Below, one piece after another: positions 37,352 to 45,967 of a DNA stretch of 58,694 nucleotides. Under the pieces are notes generated by a model, which made no database searches, had not been told where the DNA came from, and saw nothing but the letters and a program-made list of their open reading frames with translations. The position numbers and the translations under genes were made by a program. The stretch's first letter is position 1. Each line of letters opens with the position of its first letter. The stretch is taken from positions 1-58,694 of the forward strand of contig JAICIO010000029.1 in the NCBI GenBank assembly GCA_025924315.1, given 5' to 3'. Source of the DNA: Phycisphaerae bacterium (lineage in GTDB: Bacteria > Planctomycetota > Phycisphaerae > Tepidisphaerales > Tepidisphaeraceae).

Positions 37352-39643
37352 TTACATCAGTCCAACCGCGGCAAGAAGGCTCGAATCATCTGCTTTAAGG
37401 AAGCTTGCGGAATTAATCACTTCTGTGCCGATCGCGCTGCGGTTTTCCGGTGTTTGAAGTGATTGCGGCTGCGTTGGCGCGTCGAGGTGCTTCCCAAAAT
37501 TCGCGGCGAGGACGTTGAAGTCGGTGATGGTGACTTTCCCGTCAGAACTGTAATCGTAATTGCCTTGGGAGAAGGTCTGGTTGCTCTTCCCGAAGTTGGC
37601 GGCGAGGAGGTTGAAGTCTTTGATGTCGACAGTGCGACTGTGGTCGCCGTCGGCGCTTAAGACGAAGAAGTCGGAGGTGAGATCGGCTCCGAGCAAATGA
37701 CCCCCGGCGCCGTCGTCGGCGCTGCCGGCGGGGAGCGTGACGCGATAGTTTCCGTCGGGCAGCACGCCGTTGAATATGAAGGTGCCGGTGCTGCCGGCGA
37801 AGCTTGCGCTCTGCGGATGGAACGGCGTGCCGCTGGGGAGAAGTTGGACGGAGAGATCGGAGGCGGCGAGCGACGCGCCGACGTTCGCGGAGAAATCGAC
37901 CGTGAACTTCTGCGGCGATTTGGAATCATCGAACGTCGGATTGCTCGCGCTGATGGGTGGATCGACCTGGATGGTGAGCGCGTAGGCGCCCGTATCGCCG
38001 TCGCCGGAAGAGGCGACCACGTAATACACGCCGGTTGTGAGCGCGGTTGCGCTGAGGTTTGCACTTCCGCCGTCTGTTGCTGCCACATTACTGCCGAGCG
38101 ATTGGCCAGCCGGATCGAAAATGTCGATCCGTGATTTGAGTGGCGTCGACGGCGCGCTCATCGTGGCCGAAAGTTTTCCGCCGTACGACGCGTTGATCGC
38201 ATAAACATCGAAATCGGTCGAATCGGTCGTGCCGTTGTTCGCCGCGCCGCTTGTCGCGTTTGTGACGGGCGCGCTGGCCGTGAAGTTCAACATTTGCGGC
38301 AGATACATGAAACGCGTCTGGCCATTCGCGTCGGTGATCTTCGCGTAAAGGTAGTGATCGCTCGTTGAAATCCCCGCGAGCGAACCGTGGTACAGGTTGA
38401 ACTTCAGCGCGGCGCCGGTGCTGGCGAGCGATTGCGTGTTCGAGAGTGCCTGGCCGTTGCTGTTGTACGGGTTTTTATCCTGATCGGCGTAGAGCGTGAG
38501 CGTGTCGCCGCTGTCGAAATCCTGGTAGCGATAGGAGAGAAAAAGCTGCCCCGCCGTCGATAATGTTCCGGAACTATCGTAACGCAGGCTCAGATGGTCG
38601 ATGTTCGGCCACTGGGTGCCCGCGCGCGTGAGCGATTGTCGCGTGGCGGTGCCACCGTCGTTGGGCCACAATCCATCCGTCGGTCGAGTTCCACCTATAT
38701 TGCGACTGTAGTAATAACCACTTGTTGTGCGCGATGGATGCGGCGCGCTGTACCAAGTATTCGGATCGAGCGTCGCGCTGCCGTCGGTGTTGGAATACGG
38801 CGGGATCGTGCCGTGGTACCACAGGTGCACGTCGCTGTGTTCGAGGTCATATCCCGGGTCGTTCGGATCGTGGCTGAACAAGCTGTCGCCGGCGGTGCCG
38901 GTCAGAATTGATTCGCTAAACTGCACATTGTGCGCGCCGGCGACGGCTTCACCGTCGAAATCGTACTGGTCCGAATCCTGCCGCCAATAGCTGTCGGAGA
39001 AGATCGTGTTCTCCGGCACGCCCATCTCGGCGTCCCCGAAATTGAAGTTGAATAACTCATTGATGCCATCGACCGGATGCGAATCGAGCAGCGTGAGCTG
39101 ATCGACCCAGATCCCGGATTTGCCGAGGTCGCGCGCCAGCTCATTCACCAGCGATGCCCCGCGGCTGTGGCCGATCAACTGCATCGGAAGCGCCGCCAGC
39201 GCGGTGCCACCCAGGGCGGGAAGATAGCTCGGGTCGACCATCTTCGCCTCAACCGCCGCGGCGACATCACCTGTGCTGCGCGTATGTCCGCCGAGCAATG
39301 TACCGGCCATCGTGTGCCAATCGAGCAGCAGCACGATCTCCGGATCCGTGTTGGTTGAAGCGTTCGGCTGCGGCCCACTGAGAAGCGTCGGCGCGCCGAG
39401 CGTAATCGGATTGTTGCTCGATCCGCCATCGCTCGCGACGATCGAATAAATCGACGCGGGCGTCGAGTCGGCATTGCTGATGGCGTTCGCCATCGCCGTC
39501 ACCCAGTCACCAATCCCGCTGTTGAAACCGTGGACAATCATCGTCACGCCGGTCAGCAGGATCCGGCGCTCCATCGGTTCGACGATGTAAAACTCACCGC
39601 GCATGAATTGATCAAAAGGCCCGGGAATTGATCGTGACAGCAT
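37352..39643 (-). CDS. LEPR-XLL alpha/beta hydrolase with dockerin-like C-terminus
   Basis: 763 residues. The tag is altered to VEPMERRILL (21-30) and runs straight into TGVTMIVHGFNSG, the first strand and oxyanion loop of an alpha/beta hydrolase. The nucleophile is S160 in GHSRGAS; a likely acid is D187 or D192 in LLDSHPVDG, and a histidine in DVHLWYHG could complete the triad. This is a lipase- or esterase-like serine hydrolase; the substrate cannot be read from sequence. After the catalytic domain (to about 310) come a beta region, a pre-peptidase-like domain (FDVYAINASYGGKLSATM, VYYVVASSGDGDTGAYAL), an Ig-like domain and dockerin-like loops at about 661-718. The tail is DSSLLAAVGLM. Start choice (39643 or ATG 39604) is open, as neither has a good ribosome-binding site. 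Confidence 0.9.
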   Translation of the reverse strand: MLSRSIPGPFDQFMRGEFYIVEPMERRILLTGVTMIVHGFNSGIGDWVTAMANAISNADSTPASIYSIVASDGGSSNNPITLGAPTLLSGPQPNASTNTDPEIVLLLDWHTMAGTLLGGHTRSTGDVAAAVEAKMVDPSYLPALGGTALAALPMQLIGHSRGASLVNELARDLGKSGIWVDQLTLLDSHPVDGINELFNFNFGDAEMGVPENTIFSDSYWRQDSDQYDFDGEAVAGAHNVQFSESILTGTAGDSLFSHDPNDPGYDLEHSDVHLWYHGTIPPYSNTDGSATLDPNTWYSAPHPSRTTSGYYYSRNIGGTRPTDGLWPNDGGTATRQSLTRAGTQWPNIDHLSLRYDSSGTLSTAGQLFLSYRYQDFDSGDTLTLYADQDKNPYNSNGQALSNTQSLASTGAALKFNLYHGSLAGISTSDHYLYAKITDANGQTRFMYLPQMLNFTASAPVTNATSGAANNGTTDSTDFDVYAINASYGGKLSATMSAPSTPLKSRIDIFDPAGQSLGSNVAATDGGSANLSATALTTGVYYVVASSGDGDTGAYALTIQVDPPISASNPTFDDSKSPQKFTVDFSANVGASLAASDLSVQLLPSGTPFHPQSASFAGSTGTFIFNGVLPDGNYRVTLPAGSADDGAGGHLLGADLTSDFFVLSADGDHSRTVDIKDFNLLAANFGKSNQTFSQGNYDYSSDGKVTITDFNVLAANFGKHLDAPTQPQSLQTPENRSAIGTEVINSASFLKADDSSLLAAVGLM

Positions 39644-39673
39644 ATCGCCACGCCGGTGACAAGCGCAGAGAAA

Positions 39674-40384
39674 TTATCGATTTCCGTGGCGGACAAGATC
39701 AACCAGTCGCGAGGCGAGCTTCGCTCGAGGGACCCATTCGGGGTCCTTGTCGCTCAGGAGATACGCGCCGGCCTCGGCGCCGTGGACCATGTCGAGCGTA
39801 TTCGCGACGAGATAATCCGCCGCACTTGCAACACGGCTCGCGGAGGCGACCCGGATCAACTCCTCGCGCGATAATCCGACTTCGAGTTTGAATTTGACGA
39901 GAATGCCTTTGTAGTTCCACGCGCCGCGGAAGAGATCGATGAGCTTTTCCGTCGGCTCGCCGAGGATCGCGATCTGCTTGTGCGTGCTCTTCACCTTGCC
40001 CGCCTGCACGTCCTGGACGATCCATCGCTCTTCACCCGGCCGATCGCCCTTCTCCTGTTTCACCACCGCGAACGTGCGCACCGGCCGGTAATCCGCAATG
40101 GCGGCGGTCATGAACACCGCGTCGTATTTTTCGTTCGTCATCCGCTCTTCGAGCAGCGATCGAAGATCCGCGTGCGAGTGAAATTCGAACGCATGAAACG
40201 TCGGCAGCCCTTCCGCATGCACCTGCGCCAGATGCGCGGGATTGCTCGTCACCAGATCAACTTCGCCGAGCTTCACGAGCGCCTGCGCAATCGCGAAGCC
40301 GGTGTTGCCGGTGAAGATATTCCCCCAATCGCGAACGTCATCGATCCGCTCGCGCGTGTTTCCCGCCGTCACCAGAAATCGCAT
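39674..40384 (-). CDS. coaB: phosphopantothenate--cysteine ligase (stand-alone CoaB)
   Basis: 236 residues matching the DNA/pantothenate metabolism flavoprotein domain that joins 4'-phosphopantothenate and cysteine in coenzyme A synthesis. The nucleotide-binding start VTAGNTRERIDDVR (5-18) and GNTGFAIAQAL are clear, as are AAIADYRPV (94-102), GKVKS and LVANTL. Most bacteria carry this as the C-terminal half of a CoaBC fusion; here the decarboxylase half (CoaC) is absent, so a separate coaC must lie elsewhere. FKLEVG, where fused bacterial CoaB usually has GFxxET, resembles the eukaryote-type ligase. It starts seven bases after the stop of 40392-42404, suggesting co-transcription with a LEPR-XLL gene. 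Confidence 0.88.
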   Translation of the reverse strand: MRFLVTAGNTRERIDDVRDWGNIFTGNTGFAIAQALVKLGEVDLVTSNPAHLAQVHAEGLPTFHAFEFHSHADLRSLLEERMTNEKYDAVFMTAAIADYRPVRTFAVVKQEKGDRPGEERWIVQDVQAGKVKSTHKQIAILGEPTEKLIDLFRGAWNYKGILVKFKLEVGLSREELIRVASASRVASAADYLVANTLDMVHGAEAGAYLLSDKDPEWVPRAKLASRLVDLVRHGNR

Positions 40385-40391
40385 GAGGTCA

Positions 40392-42404
40392 TCATACCGT
40401 CCCGCTGGAGTGCACCAACTCCGCGTCGTGGAGGAGGTCGATGCGCGACCAAGTCGACGCGATCGGTTTGCTTGTCGTTGAGATCGCGAACATCATGGCC
40501 CGTGCGCCTGGGGCCGGCACGGCCTTGCCGAAGTTCGCCGCGAGGATGTTGAAGTCGAGGATGCTTACGTTATCGACGTAGTCAAAGTTGCCCTGAGTAA
40601 AGTTGCTGCCGAAACCAAAATGCGCGGCAAGGATGTTGAAGTCTTTGATGTCGACGATGCGGTTGCGATCGGCGTCGCCGGCGAGGACGTAACCGTCGAT
40701 CGTGAAGCCGTCGCGGGTGACCACGCCCGCAGGATTCGCAAACGCGCCCGGCGCGAGCGTGAAGCGATAATTGCCATCCGGCAGTATTCCGTTTGGACAG
40801 CCCGGAAAATTAAATCCCAGCGTGTGCAAGCTGGATCCGAAGAAGGCCGAGATCTTCGACGGATCGAGCACTTCGCCGGTGTCGAGATTGGTGACCTGCA
40901 GATCGTTATCCGTCGCCGTAGCCGGGTCGATCCCGCGGCTGAGGCTGATGCCGATCGAATTGTCGTTGACGATGCTGAAGTTTTCGCCTTTGAAGAGAGG
41001 CGCGCTCGTCGCGAGTGTTTCCTGCGCCCACCGCGACTCACGAAACTCGGCATGTCCGTCGCCGAGCAGAACGTTGATTCCTTCCGGATGCAGCGAAAGC
41101 TTTTCGCTCACGACCAGGTCATACGCCGTCGACGAAATGCGAAGACCTTCACCGACATAAAAGTAATCACTGTGATGATCGATCCAGTCAAGCTTCTCCT
41201 GCGTGCTCGCGGAATCGGATGGCGGCTGCGTTGTGCTTCGCGGATCGATGAACGTGTCCAGATCGGTGATGAGGCCCGCGGTGTAGAGGAAGCTGAGGCG
41301 TTCAGGATCATTCCCACGGTTTTCATCTCCCCAATACAGAATGGCCGTCCCGATCGCGCGGAGATTCTGCTGACTCTGCAGGACCTTCGGATCGGCCGGC
41401 GGAACGGTTGGCCACGGTGGCGGCGGATCGCTTGGCGGCGCATCGGGAAAACCGATCAGCGCCGCCGCTGCCGAACGCGTCATGCTGCTCACGTGTCCGT
41501 CGCCCCAGAGGATGCTGATGTCGCCCGTTTCGCGGTTCGGATTCTCGTACGCGAGCGGCGTGTTTGCAGTCATGTCGGGCGTGCGCTTGCCGGCGCCGAG
41601 ATAAATGTAGTCGTTTCGCGATGCGACCCAGCCGACTCGTTCGACCCGTGTCAATTCACCGCGCGGGAGCAACGTCGACGTTCGCGGGTTTGCATAGAGG
41701 GTGTGCGTGCTCGCTCCAAACGCTTCCACCGCGGCGAAGTCTGACGGGAAATGCCCTTTGAAACTGTCCGCATACAGGAAGAGTGACCGGCCGATCGATG
41801 CGAGCTGCGACTGGCTGATGACGACTCGCGCCGTGTCGTTGGAGTTCAGATTGGAATACGGCGCCGCGACATCCGGGACATCCGTCGGCACAAGCACAAC
41901 TCCAGAGACGATCGCCTCGCCGCCGTTCTCACCTGCGAAGCTGAGATTAAGCTCGCCGTCCGTGATGTTCACATCGAACGCTTTCGCGATGGCGGTGTGA
42001 TTCGCGCCGGCGGCGGCGACGATGTCGAAGTTGTCGAGCGCCGTCGCGCCTTCGAGTGAAACGTCGAACATGCGCTGGCCGACGCTTGTGAATGTTGGCT
42101 CCGCGAATTCAAGCCAGAGCGCGTAATGACCGTTTGGAACAGATTTCGCGAACGTGAACGATTGCCCCGAGCGATACGTGCTGAAGAGCGTGTCGTCATT
42201 TCCGCTGACGTTCGCGACGTCATACGTTGGTGACTGCACTTCACTCCCACCCAAGAAACCGGCATCCGAGGTGAACGTTCGGCCAAGCGAATCGACAATC
42301 TGCAATCCGCCCGCGCTCACGTGCAGCGCCGGCAAATCCCCCGCGAGCAGCACGCGCGGCTCGATTGCTTCAATGACAGATCGGTTTCGAACGCTCATCC
42401 GCAT
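40392..42404 (-). CDS. LEPR-XLL malectin-like / DUF1559-like protein with dockerin-like C-terminus
   Basis: 670 residues. The tag is VIEAIEPRVLL (10-20). Residues 25-175 look like a malectin-type carbohydrate-binding domain (ALHVSAGGLQIVDSLGRTF at the start, SFAGENGGEAIVSGVVLVP at the end). The middle contains two H-X9-DG-type stretches (SILWGDGHVSSM and GINVLLGDGHAEF) and NLRAIGTAILYWGDEN, which are hallmarks of the head domain of planctomycete DUF1559 pseudopilins, but the pilin-type N-terminal helix is missing. An Ig-like domain and dockerin-like loops (about 573-627) follow. The second loop has lost residues (FDYVDNVSILDFN) and probably no longer binds calcium normally. The C-terminus ends AELVHSSGTV. 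Two closely spaced ATGs (42404, 42398) are both possible starts. Confidence 0.88.
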   Translation of the reverse strand: MRMSVRNRSVIEAIEPRVLLAGDLPALHVSAGGLQIVDSLGRTFTSDAGFLGGSEVQSPTYDVANVSGNDDTLFSTYRSGQSFTFAKSVPNGHYALWLEFAEPTFTSVGQRMFDVSLEGATALDNFDIVAAAGANHTAIAKAFDVNITDGELNLSFAGENGGEAIVSGVVLVPTDVPDVAAPYSNLNSNDTARVVISQSQLASIGRSLFLYADSFKGHFPSDFAAVEAFGASTHTLYANPRTSTLLPRGELTRVERVGWVASRNDYIYLGAGKRTPDMTANTPLAYENPNRETGDISILWGDGHVSSMTRSAAAALIGFPDAPPSDPPPPWPTVPPADPKVLQSQQNLRAIGTAILYWGDENRGNDPERLSFLYTAGLITDLDTFIDPRSTTQPPSDSASTQEKLDWIDHHSDYFYVGEGLRISSTAYDLVVSEKLSLHPEGINVLLGDGHAEFRESRWAQETLATSAPLFKGENFSIVNDNSIGISLSRGIDPATATDNDLQVTNLDTGEVLDPSKISAFFGSSLHTLGFNFPGCPNGILPDGNYRFTLAPGAFANPAGVVTRDGFTIDGYVLAGDADRNRIVDIKDFNILAAHFGFGSNFTQGNFDYVDNVSILDFNILAANFGKAVPAPGARAMMFAISTTSKPIASTWSRIDLLHDAELVHSSGTV

Positions 42405-42480
42405 CCGGGATTGAGATCAGTGGTTCACCGAATGCTATCGAGAGATGAGAGGCGCTGTCCAGCCTGCAATTCGCGCAGCG

Positions 42481-45400
42481 TCAAATGATTTCGAGCAGAT
42501 ACGACCGATCGAGCGGCTTCAATAACTGAAGTTGTTCCGGGGTCGTCGAAGTGCTCGCGAACGAGTTCACCGTCGGCATCGCCTGCGTCTGCGTCGCGAC
42601 GCTCTTTCCAAAGTTCGCCGCGAGGACGTTGAAGTCGGTGATCGTTACTGTCTTGTCACTGCTGTAGTCGTAGTTGCCCTGCGAGAACGTCATTCCCGTC
42701 TTGCCGAAATTGGCCGCGAGAATGTTGAAGTCCTTGATGTCGACCTGTCCGCTTCCGTCGCCGTCGCCGGCGAGGACATTGAAATCGAACGTGTAGTCGG
42801 GAGGAGTCGGCAGCCCGCTCGAACCATGGAGTGCCGTGCCCGGGATCGTCAATCGATATGCGCCGTCTGCGAGCTTGTTGTTGAACGAAATGACGATCTG
42901 ATGGTTCGCGGCAAACTGTTTTGAACTGGGCGTGATGCTATTGCCCGCAGAGTCGGTGACACGAAGCGCACTGAGCAGTCCATTGCCACCATTTGGAAGC
43001 ACATCCCACGTCAGCCGGACCTGCAGCGGCAGTTTCGAGGGATCAAACACTCCGCCGGAGATCACGCCATTGGGGCTATAGATCCCGATATCAATCGTCC
43101 GGCTCTGACTACCGGCGATCTCGAAGATGGCGCCGGTCGATTGGTCATACGTGCTCGGATTGAAGCTGAGCAGCGACGCGAGAAACCGCAGGTGATATTT
43201 TCCGGGCGCAAGTCCAGCAAGGTTGTATTTACCGGAAAACGCCGGCGCTGCCGGCTCGTTCTGTTGACGGAAGTTATCGTTGTTCAGATCGACATACACC
43301 TCGAAGTCGTCGCCGGTTGGCGCGTTCTCACCCGAATCGCGAACGCCGTTGACGTTGTCGTCGAGATACAGTGCGCCGGACACGGAATCGTTCCCCGCGC
43401 CGGGCACGGAATCGTTCGCCTGCCAATAGCGTCCGCCGAACTGGAGATCCGTTCGCTGCTCGCCGTCCGCGAGCGTCACGTTGAGCGCTTCTCCGGGATT
43501 CGGCGCGGTCTGTTCAAAGGTCGCGTCGGTAATCTCCTGCCGTAACGAATAGTCTCCCGCGTCGAGGTTGACCATGGCGAAGCGACCGAGCGAATCCGTG
43601 ATGACGGAGGGCTCATTCGAATCGAACGCGAAATCGCCATCGAGATCATTGTACATTCGCACGCCGCTGCGCACTGTCTCACCGGAATCGAAGACACCGT
43701 TGCCGTTGGTGTCGAAAAACGCGACGCCGGCGAGCGTATTACCGCTGGGCGCGGGAACGGCGACACCCATCGGCAGATCGAACGCGCGCTCGCCGGGTCC
43801 GAGTGTCACGATCGGATCGGTCGTGGTCGCGACCCATCCTGGCGGCGCTTGAAAGCGCACGCGATAGGTGCCCGGTCCAGGCAGCAGCGCAGTATACGTG
43901 GATGCGTTCGGAAAGGGCCCTGGTTCGTTGCTGTCCTTCACGCCGTTGTCATTCAGGTCGACCCAGAATTGCGGCAATGCAGCGTTGATTTCACCCGCGT
44001 CGCGGATTCCGTTGCGATTCAGATCTTCGAATGCGGTCGCACTCAGATAGTTGCGCGGTGGAGTCTGGGTGACGGCGAACTTGCCGGGGTTGAACACGCC
44101 ACCGTCAGCGGTCGTGGTGACTTCAAAGCCCGGCGCAATCGGCGCGGAGACATACCATCCTGTCTGAGGCGCGACGCGCACGAGCAACTTCCCGACCGGC
44201 GCATCGTAGAACTCGAACGATCCGTCGGCGGCGCTGGTCGTGTGCGGCTCGCCAGCGTCCACCACGCCGTCGCGATCGAGATCGATGTAGACGGTTTGCC
44301 CCGGCGCCGCGGGTTCACCGGAGTCCGCGACGTCGTTCACGTTCTGATCTACGACAACTGACCCGCGGATGATGTTGACCCGTCGGAAGCCGAAGTTGGC
44401 GCCGGTGATCACATCGCCTTCCGCGAGGTTGAACGAAAGCGATGTCGACGTGGTGGGAACAACGTACTCCACGCTCGTCTTCGCTTGTAGATTGAAGGTA
44501 CCGGGAACGAGCCACTTTGCCTGGAAGAACCCGGTCGATGAGTCGGTCGCAAGCGTCGGAGTGAGCGAGACAGACCCCTCCCCAATTTCGCCTGCGTCGC
44601 GCACGCCGTTCTGATTCGCATCGCGGAAGACGTAGCCCGAAACGCTCGGCAGCGGCGCCTGATCCGGCGACAGGCAGTAAAGCTTGTTGTTCAGCCCATA
44701 GATGATGCCATTGGCGGTCTTGCGGAAGCTGACCGGGATCGGTCCGCCGACGGTGAGATCGCGATCTTCGAGCAGCTGCGTCCCCGCGACCGTGCCATCG
44801 CTCACCGCGACCGCGTCCTGCAGCAGGGTCGGCCCGCGATAGGTGCCCGCGAAGTAAACCCGGTCGTCGATCGTGAACGGTTCGTGCGCGGTATCAAAGA
44901 AAATCTCTGTGGCGCTCGTCGACGTGACGCGGTAGAGCCCGCTGTCGGTCGGAACATACGCAACACCGTTCGAAGCGGCGAAAAAGTTCGCGAAGTAAGA
45001 CGGCAGCGCCATGCCCGTCAGCTTTTTTGTGCCGCTATTCGTGCCGTCGGTCTGATAGACGGTCGAACCCATGTACAGCGCGAAATCCCCCGCCGAAATG
45101 AACTGTGCGCCGCCGGGCTGCGTGGTGATCGTTTGCGTTCCCGCGGCCGTGCCATCGGTTGTCCAGAGAACGTTTGCCGTTCCGTTGTATTGACTGAAGA
45201 CGACGTGGCTGCCCGCGGTGACGAAACCATCGAGCTGACCATATTGCGATCCGGAGGTCGACAACTGCTTCAGCAACGTCGTGCCGGCCTGCGTGCCGTC
45301 GCTCTGATAGACCGCTAACCCATTGGACGCGTTCTCCCCGGCCACGTACAGCGTGTTGTTCGCCTGCCACAGTCCAACGACGGAATCACCGGCGTTCAGG

Positions 45401-45903
45401 TCCACCGAATGCTTCGTCCCTGCGACGGTTCCGTCGCTTTCGAAGAGTTCATAACCGGTCGCGTTCGTGTAGCCAATCACATACGCCTTGTTGTTGAAGG
45501 CAACGAGATGATTTGCACCGTTGTAGCTGCCCGATGGTGAAAGGTCGCCGAGCTTCACGATCGCGGCCGCGGTCGCGTCATACGTGTAGAGCTCGCGCGC
45601 ATAACTTCCGCTCTCACCGGCGAGGAAGAACAGTTTGCCGCCGGAAAGAACAAAACTGTTCGGCGAAGAATTCGCGTTGGCGATCGTGCCGAGCTTCTGG
45701 GTGCCGGCGGCCGAGCCGTCGGTTTTCCAGATGTCCCACGAGTAGCTCGCCGATCCTGGACTGAAGTAGTACGCGGTCGTTCCGTCGGAAACGCTATCCG
45801 TCGCACCGCCCCCGGCGGGCCCGGCCAAACCAAGATCGGTCGAACTCAAGAGTTGCCGCGGTTCAAGCGACTCAACATCGTACAAATGGGATACAGCCTT
45901 CAT
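42481..45903 (-). CDS. LEPR-XLL / ELWxxDGT / SdrD-B protein with dockerin-like C-terminus
   Basis: 1140 residues from ATG 45903; a TTG at 45942 would extend the frame by 13 codons. The tag VESLEPRQLL is at 10-19. Residues 25-420 carry degenerate ELWxxDGT repeats (WDIWKTDGSAAGT, YELFESDGTVAGT, LAVYQSDGTQAGT). Five SdrD-B-like domains follow (FRDANQNGVRDAGE, VVDQNVNDVADSGE, FEDLNRNGIRDAGE, FFDTNGNGVFDSGE, LDDNVNGVRDSGE), then an Ig-like domain and dockerin-like loops (about 1043-1100). In the second loop SSDKTVTITD replaces the usual S-x-D-G. The tail ends RSYLLEII. It combines the propeller type of 8713-13914 with the stalk type of 30488-32755, so it is a clear module-shuffling product. A TATAAT box lies about 60 bases upstream. 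Confidence 0.91.
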   Translation of the reverse strand: MKAVSHLYDVESLEPRQLLSSTDLGLAGPAGGGATDSVSDGTTAYYFSPGSASYSWDIWKTDGSAAGTQKLGTIANANSSPNSFVLSGGKLFFLAGESGSYARELYTYDATAAAIVKLGDLSPSGSYNGANHLVAFNNKAYVIGYTNATGYELFESDGTVAGTKHSVDLNAGDSVVGLWQANNTLYVAGENASNGLAVYQSDGTQAGTTLLKQLSTSGSQYGQLDGFVTAGSHVVFSQYNGTANVLWTTDGTAAGTQTITTQPGGAQFISAGDFALYMGSTVYQTDGTNSGTKKLTGMALPSYFANFFAASNGVAYVPTDSGLYRVTSTSATEIFFDTAHEPFTIDDRVYFAGTYRGPTLLQDAVAVSDGTVAGTQLLEDRDLTVGGPIPVSFRKTANGIIYGLNNKLYCLSPDQAPLPSVSGYVFRDANQNGVRDAGEIGEGSVSLTPTLATDSSTGFFQAKWLVPGTFNLQAKTSVEYVVPTTSTSLSFNLAEGDVITGANFGFRRVNIIRGSVVVDQNVNDVADSGEPAAPGQTVYIDLDRDGVVDAGEPHTTSAADGSFEFYDAPVGKLLVRVAPQTGWYVSAPIAPGFEVTTTADGGVFNPGKFAVTQTPPRNYLSATAFEDLNRNGIRDAGEINAALPQFWVDLNDNGVKDSNEPGPFPNASTYTALLPGPGTYRVRFQAPPGWVATTTDPIVTLGPGERAFDLPMGVAVPAPSGNTLAGVAFFDTNGNGVFDSGETVRSGVRMYNDLDGDFAFDSNEPSVITDSLGRFAMVNLDAGDYSLRQEITDATFEQTAPNPGEALNVTLADGEQRTDLQFGGRYWQANDSVPGAGNDSVSGALYLDDNVNGVRDSGENAPTGDDFEVYVDLNNDNFRQQNEPAAPAFSGKYNLAGLAPGKYHLRFLASLLSFNPSTYDQSTGAIFEIAGSQSRTIDIGIYSPNGVISGGVFDPSKLPLQVRLTWDVLPNGGNGLLSALRVTDSAGNSITPSSKQFAANHQIVISFNNKLADGAYRLTIPGTALHGSSGLPTPPDYTFDFNVLAGDGDGSGQVDIKDFNILAANFGKTGMTFSQGNYDYSSDKTVTITDFNVLAANFGKSVATQTQAMPTVNSFASTSTTPEQLQLLKPLDRSYLLEII

Positions 45904-45961
45904 GCGCGGGTGTCCCCCCGTTTGGCAACATCGAACAGACAATCACGAAAGGTACGAGCGG

Positions 45962-45967
45962 ATTATA
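45962..45967 (-). promoter_or_regulatory. -10 box of the 42481-45903 gene
   Basis: A perfect TATAAT read on the minus strand, overlapping the TAA stop of the TolB-type gene. The -35 region 17 bases upstream (GTCTGA) is poor. Transcription would begin near 45955, about 50 bases before the ATG. Confidence 0.4.

Noticed and set aside
37352-37500. LPXTG, PEP-CTERM or T9SS sorting signals at C-termini of dockerin-like proteins
   Set aside because: No LPXTG, no PEP followed by a membrane segment and basic end, and no T9SS-type beta domain was seen. The tails are too short for a membrane anchor.
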